A DNA stretch of 64,000 nt, taken from positions 62,001 to 126,000 of the forward strand of contig NZ_AWUN01000002.1 of assembly GCF_000499285.1 (NCBI RefSeq), read 5' to 3'. Each line of letters opens with the position of its first letter. Position 1 is the stretch's first letter. This document shows positions 47,501 to 55,777 of this stretch, one piece after another. A program made the translations under genes and the position numbers. A model generated the notes under the pieces. That model did not search any database. It was not told where the DNA came from and saw only the letters and a program-made list of their open reading frames with translations. This DNA is from Bifidobacterium sp. 7101 (GTDB lineage Bacteria; Actinomycetota; Actinomycetes; Actinomycetales; Bifidobacteriaceae).

Positions 47501-48297
47501 AGCAGATCGTTGCCGGTGGACCCGGTGGTCATCCGGTCCAGAATCCGAAGGCTCTCGCCCAGCAGCTGGGCCGACGGCTCGATAAAGCATCCCAGAACGA
47601 TTTTCCGTTCGATGGTGAAGTCGCTGATATGCGGCGTGATCAGGGCCGTCATGTCCTTGAACAGGGATGAAGTTTCGGGGGTGCCGCCCTGATAGTGGGA
47701 AGCTGAAAACAGACGGTCAGGATCCAGGGTGATGCCCCGCTCACGCATGGCCGAGATCAGGGCAGGATTAAGGTCCACCTTGCCTGTGAACCTGATGGAG
47801 GCCCTGGAGGCCCCCTGTGTGCTCTCGTCGATACGCACGGGATAGAGCAGCACGGGCATGTCGCGCCCCTGCCAGGCAGCCACTCCCACCACCATGGAAA
47901 GCTGGGCGAAACCGCTGGCACGCTCCTTGGCAGCCTGATCGTCCAGAACCCGCTCCATGCGCCGGTGGGCTGCTCGCAGCATCCCACGGTCTCGGAAGAG
48001 CGCATCCAAATGGACCTGGCCGCTGGCGAAAAGCTGGGCGATGCCTGAAGGATGCGCATGCGTCAGGTCCATCTGCGCCGCCAACTGCGACACATTCTCC
48101 AAGGGGGTCAGGCCCACCTGGTTCTGGTAATCCTGGCGCCATCCTCGAATTCGCTCCAGGGGAGTCGACGGAGCCTTGACCTCTTCTGCCGCGCGATCGG
48201 AGGAAGAACCAGCCGTTGATGCCTGGGCATCTTCAGCACGTTTGTCCTCTTCCGATCCCCCGGTGCTCATTACCGTCTCGCTCATCCGTTCACTCAC
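44575..48297 (-). CDS. DUF4011/SF1-helicase-like protein with eroded active sites
   Basis: This 1240-residue cytosolic protein resembles large DUF4011 helicases in layout: an N-terminal DUF4011-like region (RDMPVLLYPVRIDES, KVDLNPALISAM, IVLGCFIEPSAQLL), an SF1 helicase body, and a C-terminal Vsr/MTES_1575-like domain (STRERHRFTTEDLQYLGWSVMTVWSVSAFVNP). The Walker A place reads LVDEQTGRHSAD (about 321-332), without GKS/T. The motif II place reads TVIIDAGAH (Asp864) instead of DEA. In the nuclease-like end, the expected Asp and Glu are Pro and Leu/Thr. It looks like an intact but enzymatically dead member. It overlaps the FHA gene by four bases and the small downstream gene by one. Confidence 0.8.
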   Translation of the reverse strand: MSERMSETVMSTGGSEEDKRAEDAQASTAGSSSDRAAEEVKAPSTPLERIRGWRQDYQNQVGLTPLENVSQLAAQMDLTHAHPSGIAQLFASGQVHLDALFRDRGMLRAAHRRMERVLDDQAAKERASGFAQLSMVVGVAAWQGRDMPVLLYPVRIDESTQGASRASIRFTGKVDLNPALISAMRERGITLDPDRLFSASHYQGGTPETSSLFKDMTALITPHISDFTIERKIVLGCFIEPSAQLLGESLRILDRMTTGSTGNDLLDALAGDQAASERLKGGPVPDYSPFDADPHSEFEAGDVDNRVRYAAQLVATGHSVLVDEQTGRHSADDALAIASRCVTAGRTVLYVPCVVEEKRRFQRRLDAAGMADMALDLTDDQLGRVLDQRLIDAVGFKPGKASEHFDQVADELVGVRSRLTRYLGDLHGVDSSWGVSAYQTIQNLANIANMPTHPATRVRLGAATAHNLQPELDAWADKLERAAELGEFVIGPQDTPWFGATLVSENEAVDAYSRVVRLLQRLLPDTREQVKSTVETCGFPVPATVKDWGRQVVVLKNLRRVLDVFQPSIFERDIPAMIEATKSKADRKANGTNLGFWERRRLVKEAKSLLRPGAQVEDLHESLVVVSKQAEQWRTFVPHGGWPVLPPKLDVIIDTQESLIRDMTALDTVLASTPAGGDLETMDLNKVEERLKALFDDHTALDTLPERCALEDEFNKAGLQDLVQDLRNRQVGGKAVRAELQLTWWTTVFDDIMRSSQIISNQDGSALSNAADRFSQVDAQHVASVGPMVAQESEKRLSELLFSRTQEANQLHTMLAGSPGASLAVFQQAHPGILSAAKPIIIATPATLATRTNPTQLADTVIIDAGAHMPSIQVLTVLARARQVAVIAHRPTITSDGLLQLVDHLVPVTVKARPSRRSIRLDTFLKDHGYGDLSAPVPDCREPGRVTLTRVEGAGVPVMATGLVESSQQEVAAVVDMLRRKAGSFSLVPNSYLLTVVTLSATHRSRLGAELKSAAAKDRAFAKFLRHVRIVGIDEVCGARATDVILTLGFAKTTHGRLLQQFGDLEGEGGKGMLLDALVLPDRNLDIVAAFSADDLEADRIHQPGPRLLKDLLNWVEHPDTEPTRPEQAEQSTNVLFGDLAQRLRTRGLDVALDYGYDQAPRIPLVVGLKNKPYALAVLTDDAEFMHTQSTRERHRFTTEDLQYLGWSVMTVWSVSAFVNPDKEADRIVARLADIYQQAR

Positions 48298-49883
48298 TTC
48301 CGCACGGCGTTCAGATATTCGTGATACCCGTCATTGTTGCGCAGGGCCGCGTCGATGTCCTGGTCGCCCTGAGCCTCCAACCAAGCGTACAGATCATCAT
48401 AGAGAGACGGATTCATCGCCAGGAAAGGCAGCAGCTGCCGATGCTTGGCCATGGCGAACTGCAGGGCGAAGTCCCCGGTACGCTTGGCATCATCTGAGCT
48501 CATCCCGTCCACTACGATGGCCTCCTGGCTACGGTCGTAGTTCCCCTTGGAGACCCGTTCGAAGACGGATCCGGGCTCGAAGGCTGGCTGATAACGCTGG
48601 TCATCACCTTGCTCGTCCGCTTGCTGGGGACGCCGGGCCTGATCCGATTCCTTCTTGGACAGGCGGGCCAATTCTACAGCTCCCAGCGGGGTGAACCCCT
48701 GAGCCGAGTCCGCTTGGTCTCTCCGACCCTGCCGTGACTGGCCGTCCGCATAGCCGCTGCGGCCGGAAGTTGCACGATCGTCACGATGACCACGATCGTC
48801 ACGGACATCACGGGCATCGCGAGCATCCCGGTCGTAGCGAATCTGATCAGAAGCGGATTCAGCGGAACGGGAACGGCGAGCATCTGCGAAAAGGTCGCGG
48901 TCGACAGGCTGACTATCCTCCTCCTGGGTGCCGACCAGCGGCAGGCCCTGCTCGGATTCTTGCTCCTGCCATGGCAGAGGCCGACGAGCTTCGCCACGGG
49001 CGCCCTGGGCCTGGAAGTCATTTGCACGCCGGTCACCCTGGCGGTCTTCGAATGCCCTGTCATCCGGCTGATCGGCATAGACCCTGCGACGGTCCGATTC
49101 CTGATCATCCGCTGAGTCTGCATCAGCCGCCCCCCTGTCAGCCTGGCCACGCTCGGCTGAATCAGAGTCGTCAGAATACCGGGCTTGCGAGCCCCGCGAA
49201 TCTGCGGGCTGCGACGGATTGTCCTGCGAGTCGCGAGCGAATGGGGCAGACCTGGGACGATCTTGTGGAGCGCTGTCGGCCTCTTGGGAGGAATCGGCTG
49301 TCTTGGCGGCGCCCAGAGCCATATCGTGCAGGGCAGTGACCCTGTTGCGGACCCCATCGGCCTTGAAGATGCCAGTGGGCTCGCCGGCGCGCATGTCCAG
49401 AATGTCATCGACGGACATTTCAGCTGCATCAGGTTCAACCATGCCACGGGGCTGTGTGGAGTATGAGAACAGGTCAGGCACCCGGGTCGAAGGGTCGGTC
49501 TTATCTTCTTCAGGATTGCTGATGCGCACGAAGTCGACAGGGACATCACCGAATTGGAAACGAGCCGAGCTGCTGGACAGGGGAAAGGCGGCATCCACAG
49601 GCAGCCTGACCAGGGATCCGTCGGACTGGATCAGATAGGACCCATTGGTGGAACCCATGTCGCGCAGAGTGGCCAGACCATCCTTGTCGACGGCGAAAAT
49701 GGCATGTCGTTTGGACATGGATTTAGTCTTATCGGGCACCTCCAGACGACGCCGACCATCATCGGCCAGTGGACGCAGAGGCTTGCGGCCGATCTCGACG
49801 GTCTCGCCAGGCTTGAGCCGGGTCTCTTCCGCCCCATTGAACTTGACTATCCACACCTGCCCCGGTCGCCGATCGTCACTCAC
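48294..49883 (-). CDS. FHA-domain protein with long disordered linker
   Basis: The 529-residue protein has an N-terminal forkhead-associated domain (about 10-115) with ETVEIGRKP, the phosphothreonine-binding MSKRHAIF and DMGSTNGSYL motifs. A disordered Asp/Arg/Ser/Gln-rich middle follows (about 195-420, with repeats such as RDARDARDVRDD). The helical C-terminal domain of about 75 residues (DFALQFAMAKHRQLLPFLAMNPSLYDDLYAWLEAQGD) resembles domains repeated in other actinobacterial proteins. FHA domains read Thr phosphorylation by Ser/Thr kinases. Its stop overlaps the start of the helicase-like gene, so the two products probably work together. Confidence 0.88.
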   Translation of the reverse strand: MSDDRRPGQVWIVKFNGAEETRLKPGETVEIGRKPLRPLADDGRRRLEVPDKTKSMSKRHAIFAVDKDGLATLRDMGSTNGSYLIQSDGSLVRLPVDAAFPLSSSSARFQFGDVPVDFVRISNPEEDKTDPSTRVPDLFSYSTQPRGMVEPDAAEMSVDDILDMRAGEPTGIFKADGVRNRVTALHDMALGAAKTADSSQEADSAPQDRPRSAPFARDSQDNPSQPADSRGSQARYSDDSDSAERGQADRGAADADSADDQESDRRRVYADQPDDRAFEDRQGDRRANDFQAQGARGEARRPLPWQEQESEQGLPLVGTQEEDSQPVDRDLFADARRSRSAESASDQIRYDRDARDARDVRDDRGHRDDRATSGRSGYADGQSRQGRRDQADSAQGFTPLGAVELARLSKKESDQARRPQQADEQGDDQRYQPAFEPGSVFERVSKGNYDRSQEAIVVDGMSSDDAKRTGDFALQFAMAKHRQLLPFLAMNPSLYDDLYAWLEAQGDQDIDAALRNNDGYHEYLNAVRK

Positions 49884-50142
49884 GTTTTCGACCTCCCAAA
49901 TCTGCAGCCGCCTTCACTCGGTACTATCGCCTATTCTGTCATGAAACCCAGAGATAGGATTGATTGCGTGCCGAATTAACTGATAAAGGACACATGAAAG
50001 GCTGGCGGGCATGCCGGTGCAGTGAACCCTTCCTGCAGGCATGGCTTTGGCAACGACGCGATCGACTCGATCGACAAGAAACGGCGGCCGCCCTTACTCT
50101 GGATCCAACCATCAGAGTCAAGCAACGACCGCCGTTGTCGGA

Positions 50143-51678
50143 TCAGTCCTGGCCGTCCTCTCCCTCGTCGTGGTCATCAGCTGGGTGTGGAGTCATATGG
50201 ACGACGAATTGGTCATCCTCGGGCACCGTGCTGCGGTTGAGGTGGTCGGAGCTCGACATGTGGCAGGAGACCGTCCCGAAGGCCGGTACGCTTATCGATC
50301 GCCACCTGGCTCCCCAGCCATTGACGGTCAGGGCAGCCTGGATGGGCACTCCGGTCGGATTGTAGAGGATGACGCTGAGCTCACCGTCGTCGCGAACGAA
50401 GGCGACCGAACCCAGACCGCCGGTCCGGCCGTCGCGGGTATGGCTGGTGGAGGCCACCCTGCGAGCGCCGACCGGTACGTCCTGTCCGAAATTGCGAAGC
50501 ATGAAGTATTCCAGATTGCGTCTGACCCCGCCGGTTCGTGAGTCGACAGTGATGACCCCGCGCCGGCCCATGGTTCGCGCCCAGCTGGGCAGACCTTGCT
50601 CATCCAGGGCCAGATTCCACAGGTCGATCATGCCCACGCCCTGACGGACCAGTCCGATGCCTATCTCCCCGAACATGACGTGGCTTGCCTCGTCCACCCG
50701 CTCGTCCAGCATGCAGCGGCGCTCACTCATGACCGAGCGCCATCCCGGGAACTGTCTGGTGGCGTTCACCACCCACTTGGGCAGGCCGGAGTATGTATGC
50801 ATGGCCGTCCCGGCGAAGCTCAGGGCCTCCACAGGAGTCATATAGTCGCTGACCGGGCGACTGAAGAACCTCAGACCGTCATCACCGAAGAAGATCTCCA
50901 CCTCGGGGAAGCTACGGTCCAGTGCCGGACGCAGGTAGTCCACGCCCCAGCGCACCAGCTCCTCAGGAGTCCAGATCGTCATGGGCCATGGCGGATTGTT
51001 GGAGGGCTCGTTCTGCATGGTCACTGCCGAGATGGGAATCCCCAACTTCTGGTAGGCCTCAATAAACCGGACAAAGTAGCGAGCATAGGCGGCATCGACC
51101 GTGTCACGTGAACGGTAGCCGTTGCCGCAGTATTGACCCAGCCGCAAACGCCCAGCCCCGTCCAGCCGACCGCTGTCCTTCATCCAGGCGGGTGCACTCC
51201 AGGGAGAGGCCAGGATCCGCACGCCCGGGTTGATGGCCATGATCTCCTGAAGGACGGGTACCACGTACTTCATGTCCCTGGTGGCCTCGGGCGAGCCTGG
51301 CTTCCCCTGCCCAATGGAGAAGTAGGCCATGCCCGGATCCGACATAACCCCTTCGGGCAAATCATCATAGGAGTAGTAGCGCTGGCTGGAGAAATCGCAG
51401 GACCCCATCGAGATCCTCAGGGTGGAAAGGCCCGCCTGAGCCGGGTCGAAGAGCTCGGTGAGAATCCGATGACGCTGGTCGGCATCCATGGCCGTCATGA
51501 ACAGGTAGGCGCTGGAGTCCGTCAGAGCAGCACCGGCCCCCTCCCAATACTGGTAGCGCCTAGTTGGATCGATGACGATAGGGACGGCTGCGCCGGGTCC
51601 ACTCGTCGTCTCTGGAATCGCTATCGGTTCTCGCCGCTGGGACAGATCCCCTGCCGTTGCGGTCCAAATCTCCTTCAT
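50143..51678 (-). CDS. GH30 family glycoside hydrolase, second of tandem pair
   Basis: This is a 511-residue retaining beta-glycosidase of the glucosylceramidase-like GH30 type. The acid/base Glu224 lies in AVTMQNEPSN and the nucleophile Glu319 in MSERRCML; LASPWSAPAWMK and the C-terminal beta-domain (VAFVRDDGELSVILYNPTGVPIQAALTVNGW) are family blocks. There is no signal peptide, so it acts on imported sugars inside the cell. The closest relative seen is the adjacent upstream gene. The exact substrate (beta-glucoside, beta-1,6-glucan, beta-xyloside) cannot be told. Confidence 0.92.
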   Translation of the reverse strand: MKEIWTATAGDLSQRREPIAIPETTSGPGAAVPIVIDPTRRYQYWEGAGAALTDSSAYLFMTAMDADQRHRILTELFDPAQAGLSTLRISMGSCDFSSQRYYSYDDLPEGVMSDPGMAYFSIGQGKPGSPEATRDMKYVVPVLQEIMAINPGVRILASPWSAPAWMKDSGRLDGAGRLRLGQYCGNGYRSRDTVDAAYARYFVRFIEAYQKLGIPISAVTMQNEPSNNPPWPMTIWTPEELVRWGVDYLRPALDRSFPEVEIFFGDDGLRFFSRPVSDYMTPVEALSFAGTAMHTYSGLPKWVVNATRQFPGWRSVMSERRCMLDERVDEASHVMFGEIGIGLVRQGVGMIDLWNLALDEQGLPSWARTMGRRGVITVDSRTGGVRRNLEYFMLRNFGQDVPVGARRVASTSHTRDGRTGGLGSVAFVRDDGELSVILYNPTGVPIQAALTVNGWGARWRSISVPAFGTVSCHMSSSDHLNRSTVPEDDQFVVHMTPHPADDHDEGEDGQD

Positions 51679-51729
51679 GTTCGTACGCCTCCTTCTGCCG
51701 GGCTCTTCCCGGCATCGCCATTCCGGTCC

Positions 51730-53271
51730 TTAGTCCTGTCCGGGAGCCTTGTCATCCACGGTGTACTCAGGCAGTTGCAGGGCGAAGTCCTCATCCTCGG
51801 GTACGGCCGAATCATTGATCCGCTCGCTCGTCGTCACGTGCATGGTCACGGTCCCCCAGGCCGGCACGGTCACACTCTGCCAGCGGTCCCCCCAGCCGTT
51901 GATGGTGACAGCCGCCTTGATAGGCTTGCCTGTGGGGTTGTAAATATGTGCGGCGATGGATGCATCCGGCGCCAGGAAGGCCACTGAGCCCAGCGAACCA
52001 CTCCAGCCGTCCGGGGTGTAGTTGCTGGAGTCGATCACCACTGAGCCCGGTTCCACGTCCTGGCCGAAACTACGGAGCATGAAATACTCCAGGTTTCTGC
52101 GGACCTTGCCGCTGCCATGATCGATGGTGACCACCCCGCGTCTACCGTCGGCACCGATCTGGTTGGGCAGCCCACGCTCGTCCAGGGCCATGTTCCACAG
52201 GGTGATAAAGGAAGAGCCATGGCGGACCAGCCAGTTGCCGATGACCCCGGACATGATGTGAGCGGCATCCTCGGGGGTCTGGTCCAGCATGCAGCGACGT
52301 TCAGTCATGCCATAGATCCACTGCGGATAGACCCGGTTGGCATAGTCCAGTTGCGGGTAGTCGTTGTCATAGGTGTGCAGCGTCAGACCATCGATGGAAC
52401 GGGCCTGCTCGGCTGTGACATCCTTGTCGACCGGTCCGGTCAGGCAATGTGCCGAGTCGTCGTTGATGAAGATGCGCACCTGGGAGTGCCGACGGTCCAG
52501 CGCAGGACGCAGGAATCGGTGGGCGAAGTCGGCCTGCTGGGCCAGAGTCCAGGTCATGGCCGGCCAAGGGGCGGCGTTGGAGGGTTCGTTCTGCACAGTG
52601 ACCGCCCAGATAGGGATGCCTATGGCTTCCATCTCGTCGATGTAGCGGGCGAAGTACCGGGCATAGACGCCCTCTATGGAATCCTCAAGCGGATCATAGC
52701 CGTTGCCGGTCCACTCGTCGAAGCGCAGGTGGCCGCCCATGCACAGGTGGCCGGTGCTCTTCATCCAGGCCGGGGCGCTCCAAGGCGAGGCGATGATCTT
52801 TACCGCAGGATTGATGGACAGAATCTCCTGGACAACGGGGATGATGTACTTGTAGTCCTTGGTGGCGTCCGGAGCGCCCGGCTCGCCCTCGCCCAGGGAG
52901 AATTTAGTCAGGTCCTTGTCATGCTCGCCATAGGGAATGTCGTCGTAGGTGTAGTAGGGCTGGGAAGATGGCTCGCAGGAGCCCAGGGGGATGCGGATAA
53001 CCGAAAAGCCGCCCTTGTCAGGGTTGAACATGTCATCCAGCAGGGCATGCCTTTGCTGTGCGGATTGGCTGCCCCAGATCAGTGAAGCGGCGGCATCGGT
53101 GATGGCGGCTCCGGCACCGAGCCAGGGCTGATGCCGTTGGCAGGGATCGATGACGATGGGCTTGGCATCCTTGGGCCTCTCCCCCATCGGAGGGGCTTGC
53201 AGGGGCCGGCGGCGATCGGTCAGGTCTCCGGAGGTCACGGTCCAGAACTGGTTGGTGAAAGTGATGGTCAT
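51730..53271 (-). CDS. GH30 family glycoside hydrolase, first of tandem pair
   Basis: The 513-residue paralogue of the following gene has acid/base Glu229 (AVTVQNEPSN) and nucleophile Glu324 (MTERRCML), with ASPWSAPAWMKSTGH and the C-terminal HIYNPTGKPIKAAVTINGWGDRW. It is cytosolic (no signal peptide). I use the ATG at 53271 (MTITFTNQFWTVTSGDL), preceded by GAGAG; 13 more codons upstream are in frame but not supported. It leads a two-gene unit with a 51-base spacer. A TTGCAA-centred repeat lies about 95 bases upstream. Confidence 0.92.
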   Translation of the reverse strand: MTITFTNQFWTVTSGDLTDRRRPLQAPPMGERPKDAKPIVIDPCQRHQPWLGAGAAITDAAASLIWGSQSAQQRHALLDDMFNPDKGGFSVIRIPLGSCEPSSQPYYTYDDIPYGEHDKDLTKFSLGEGEPGAPDATKDYKYIIPVVQEILSINPAVKIIASPWSAPAWMKSTGHLCMGGHLRFDEWTGNGYDPLEDSIEGVYARYFARYIDEMEAIGIPIWAVTVQNEPSNAAPWPAMTWTLAQQADFAHRFLRPALDRRHSQVRIFINDDSAHCLTGPVDKDVTAEQARSIDGLTLHTYDNDYPQLDYANRVYPQWIYGMTERRCMLDQTPEDAAHIMSGVIGNWLVRHGSSFITLWNMALDERGLPNQIGADGRRGVVTIDHGSGKVRRNLEYFMLRSFGQDVEPGSVVIDSSNYTPDGWSGSLGSVAFLAPDASIAAHIYNPTGKPIKAAVTINGWGDRWQSVTVPAWGTVTMHVTTSERINDSAVPEDEDFALQLPEYTVDDKAPGQD

Positions 53272-53363
53272 GATTGCTCTCTCGTTGTCGTATCTGGGCA
53301 TCGGCGTCACGGTCGATAGGACAGAGCCTTAGCTTAGTTGCGGTTCTAATCATGAAAAAATTG

Positions 53364-53379
53364 TTGCAATCTATTGCAA
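53364..53379 (-). promoter_or_regulatory. TTGCAA repeat, possible operator of the GH30 pair
   Basis: TTGCAATCTATTGCAA consists of two TTGCAA palindromes ten bases apart, followed by TC on the plus strand (extended direct repeat TTGCAATC). It is about 95 bases upstream of the first GH30 gene. This is a plausible site for a sugar-responsive repressor; no regulator gene is nearby. Confidence 0.4.
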
Positions 53380-53526
53380 TCGTTCCGGCTATAGGTCATC
53401 CCTATGCCCCAGGGCGGCTGAAACTGCGTCCACAACAGCGGGACGAACATACGTATATCCCGTGTGAACGTCGGCTCTGCACGGGGCAGCGCAACCATCC
53501 CTGTGCGCACGGTCGGACAAGATATA

Positions 53527-53564
53527 GAAAAAGCCCCGCGCTGTCGATGACAGCACAGGGCCTT
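53527..53564 (-). terminator. Terminator of rplJ-rplL
   Basis: A stem of about 14 bp with two GU pairs (AGCCCCGCGCTGTC side at 53532-53545, complement at 53550-53563), followed by TTTTTC on the minus strand, lies 33 bases after the rplL stop. Confidence 0.88.
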
Positions 53565-53596
53565 CAAGCATGCAGTTGCTCAGACAGAGCCGATGA

Positions 53597-53977
53597 CTAC
53601 TTGAGCTCGACAGTGGCGCCGGCCTCTTCCAGCTGGGCCTTGGCCTTGTCGGCGTCTTCCTTCTTGGCACCTTCCAGGACGGTCTTGGGGGCACCGTCAA
53701 CCAGAGCCTTGGCATCGGCCAGACCCAGGTTGGTGATGGCCTTGACAGCCTTGATGACCTGGATCTTCTTGTCGCCGATGGCGGAGAGGACGACGTCGAA
53801 CTCGGTCTTCTCCTCCTCAGCAGGAGCAGCAGCACCGGGAGCAGCGGCGGCCACGGCCACAGGGGCGGAGGCCTCGACGTCGAACTCGTCCTCGAACTTC
53901 TTGACGAAGTCGGACAGCTCGACCAGAGTCATTTCCTTGAACGCGTCGATGAGCTCGTCAGCGGAGAGCTTGGCCAT
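53597..53977 (-). CDS. rplL: 50S ribosomal protein L7/L12 (bL12)
   Basis: This 126-residue stalk protein recruits translation factors. It has the N-terminal dimerisation helices ([32 protein letters not shown]), a flexible Ala/Gly/Pro hinge, and the C-terminal factor-binding domain ([42 protein letters not shown]). Length is typical. It is downstream of rplJ and ends in a strong terminator. Confidence 0.97.
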   Translation of the reverse strand: MAKLSADELIDAFKEMTLVELSDFVKKFEDEFDVEASAPVAVAAAAPGAAAPAEEEKTEFDVVLSAIGDKKIQVIKAVKAITNLGLADAKALVDGAPKTVLEGAKKEDADKAKAQLEEAGATVELK

Positions 53978-54080
53978 AATGGCTTCCTTTCATTTGTGGC
54001 GACCGGCATTGACTGGTAGGCCGACCACCGAACATCTTTTCTTGTGTTTGCCGTATGAATCCGGGCCAGTGGCCGTGGAC

Positions 54081-54602
54081 TCAGGCGGCCTTTTCCTGCT
54101 TCTCGCGCAGGGCGTCGAACGTGCGCACGGCCTTGGTAGGCACAGCGACGAACAGGTTGGCGGCCTTGGACATGGTGCCCTTGAGCGCGCCGGCCATCCG
54201 GGAGAGCAGAACATCGCGGGATTCCAGATCCGCGATCTTCTTCATGGCATCCGCGTCAGCAACAGCTCCATCGATGAAGCCGCCCTTGACAATCAGTGCC
54301 GGGTTGTCCTTGGCGAAATCACGCAGCGTCTTGGCGGCATTGACGTAATCACCCTTGACGAAGGTGATGGCGCAGGGGCCGGCAAGCATCTCATCGAGAC
54401 CCTCGATTCCAGCCTCTTTGGCCGCAATCCGGGCTAGCGTGTTCTTCGCCACGTTGTAGGAAGTATCGCGGCCTAGCTTGTTTCGCAGATCGGCGACCTG
54501 CGGAACACTGAGCCCGCGGTACTCGGTGAGGATGATGGCATCGGCGTCACGGAACTTGTCCGTCAGCCTGGCGACAGCCTCTTCCTTTTCGGGCCTTTTC
54601 AT
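54081..54602 (-). CDS. rplJ: 50S ribosomal protein L10 (uL10)
   Basis: This 173-residue base of the L12 stalk starts MKRPEKEEAVARLTDKFRDAD, preceded by AGGAAGG. The family segment AIILTEYRGLSVPQVADLRNKL is present, and the C-terminal helix (FDALREKQEKAA) that binds L12 dimers is intact. The frame is open 40 codons further upstream through the leader, which is not translated in my reading. rplK-rplA are not adjacent here; mtnN lies upstream instead. Confidence 0.95.
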   Translation of the reverse strand: MKRPEKEEAVARLTDKFRDADAIILTEYRGLSVPQVADLRNKLGRDTSYNVAKNTLARIAAKEAGIEGLDEMLAGPCAITFVKGDYVNAAKTLRDFAKDNPALIVKGGFIDGAVADADAMKKIADLESRDVLLSRMAGALKGTMSKAANLFVAVPTKAVRTFDALREKQEKAA

Positions 54603-54978
54603 GGCGTTCCTTCCTAGACAGACCTCTGGAGGGAGCCGGACGACCAAGCATGGCAGGCAAAAAGAAAGCCCTGCCGACAGGCAGAGCGGAAAACAGGTCG
54701 CGAGGACCGATTTGAAACTCAACCTGTGCTGGCTCGATCAACCGAACTTAGGAGACCCAAGGGTCCCGACCAACGGTCTTTGGTATGCAAGGGGCAATAC
54801 TACACAGATCAGCCACGACCGTCAAATCCGCAGACACGACAAGTTCAGCACCAGCCGGATCCGAGGACCGCAAGACCGCAGCAGATTTATGGTTCACAAA
54901 CCTTAACGGCGCAACCAATCAGCTCACATGCCCACGGTCGCCAGGCCAGACACCCAGGAGCTCCTTACCGATCTGCGA
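54603..54978. other. Leader/promoter region between mtnN and rplJ
   Basis: This 376-base region holds the rplJ leader with an attenuator-like hairpin (54657-54688) and presumably the rplJ promoter further up. No gene is supported in it. Confidence 0.5.
54657..54688 (-). promoter_or_regulatory. Attenuator-like hairpin in the L10 leader
   Basis: On the minus strand a CTGCC-TGT-CGGCAG-type hairpin is followed at once by TTTCTTTTT, about 60 bases upstream of the rplJ start, making an intrinsic-terminator-like element inside the leader. rplJ leaders are controlled by L10-L12 in other bacteria, including by attenuation in Bacillus. The L10-binding part is not identified here. Confidence 0.45.
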
Positions 54979-55713
54979 TCAGAGCCCGCGCACGATGCCC
55001 AGCACCAGCCTGGCGGCCGTGTCGGCGTATTCGGAGATGTCGAACTCCCGGAAAACCTCGTAGTCGGTATCGGCGTTGTCGCTCAAAGCGCGGATGACCA
55101 GAGCCGGAACCTTGTTGCGGGCCGCCACGTGGCAGACGGCTGCTCCCTCCATCTCGACCGCATCGGCCCCGGTCTGCTCCTTGACCTGGGCAATCTTCTC
55201 CGGGCTGTCCACAAAGTAGTTGCCCGTGGCAATAATGCCGACGATGTGCTTGATTCCCATGGCATCCAGAGTGCGGCCTGCCAGATCCAACAGGTGAGGG
55301 TCCGAATGGAACTCCTCGGTGCCGGGGGCCGACTGGGCCACCAACCGCATGTCCGTGTCCAGATAGCGCAGGGTGCCTCCAAGAACCACGTCGTTGATGT
55401 GCAGGTCCTTGTTCAGGTTGCCGGCAATGCCGGAGAAGATCACGGCCCTGGGATGGAAGGCATCAATCAGATACTGCGTGGTGGCGGCGATGTTGACCGT
55501 ACCCATGCCGCCCACTGTGGCAGCCAGTCGAACCGGGCCCTGCGACCCCTCAAGGGTTCCACATATGACTTTCAGCCCAGCATCGCTGGCGTGCGAATCC
55601 TGATCCGCCTGCTTCAGGCCTTGGCCAATCAGGGCCACCTCCTCGTCCATGGCTCCTATGACGACAACCGGCCGTCGATCTTCACCCTCCAGGGAACCGT
55701 CTGTTTTGCTCAT
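54979..55713 (-). CDS. mtnN: 5'-methylthioadenosine/S-adenosylhomocysteine nucleosidase
   Basis: This enzyme cleaves MTA and SAH (and 5'-deoxyadenosine) to adenine, recycling methylation by-products and feeding LuxS/AI-2 where present. The 244-residue protein has VVVIGAMDEEVALIGQGL, VGGMGTVNIAATTQYLID, GIAGNLN and the catalytic ADAVEMEGAAVCHVA and IRALSDNAD motifs (the Asp of SDNAD is the general acid). The ATG at 55713 follows AAGGAG by six bases; an ATG six codons upstream lacks such a site. Confidence 0.93.
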   Translation of the reverse strand: MSKTDGSLEGEDRRPVVVIGAMDEEVALIGQGLKQADQDSHASDAGLKVICGTLEGSQGPVRLAATVGGMGTVNIAATTQYLIDAFHPRAVIFSGIAGNLNKDLHINDVVLGGTLRYLDTDMRLVAQSAPGTEEFHSDPHLLDLAGRTLDAMGIKHIVGIIATGNYFVDSPEKIAQVKEQTGADAVEMEGAAVCHVAARNKVPALVIRALSDNADTDYEVFREFDISEYADTAARLVLGIVRGL

Positions 55714-55777
55714 GCCTGACTCCTTATCCATGTTTCACCCGCGACTGCGGCCCGACCAGCCTACTGCAGGCCGTAAG

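Larger units (their letters stand above)
53272..53596. other. Intergenic region GH30-rplL
   Basis: This 325-base region holds the presumed promoter/operator of the GH30 pair (repeat at 53364-53379) and the rplL terminator. Nothing coding is supported. Confidence 0.4.

Noticed and set aside
49884-50142. Small plus-strand gene at about 49964-50365 between the FHA and GH30 genes
   Set aside because: It runs into the antisense of the GH30 gene, has no good Shine-Dalgarno and no recognisable sequence.
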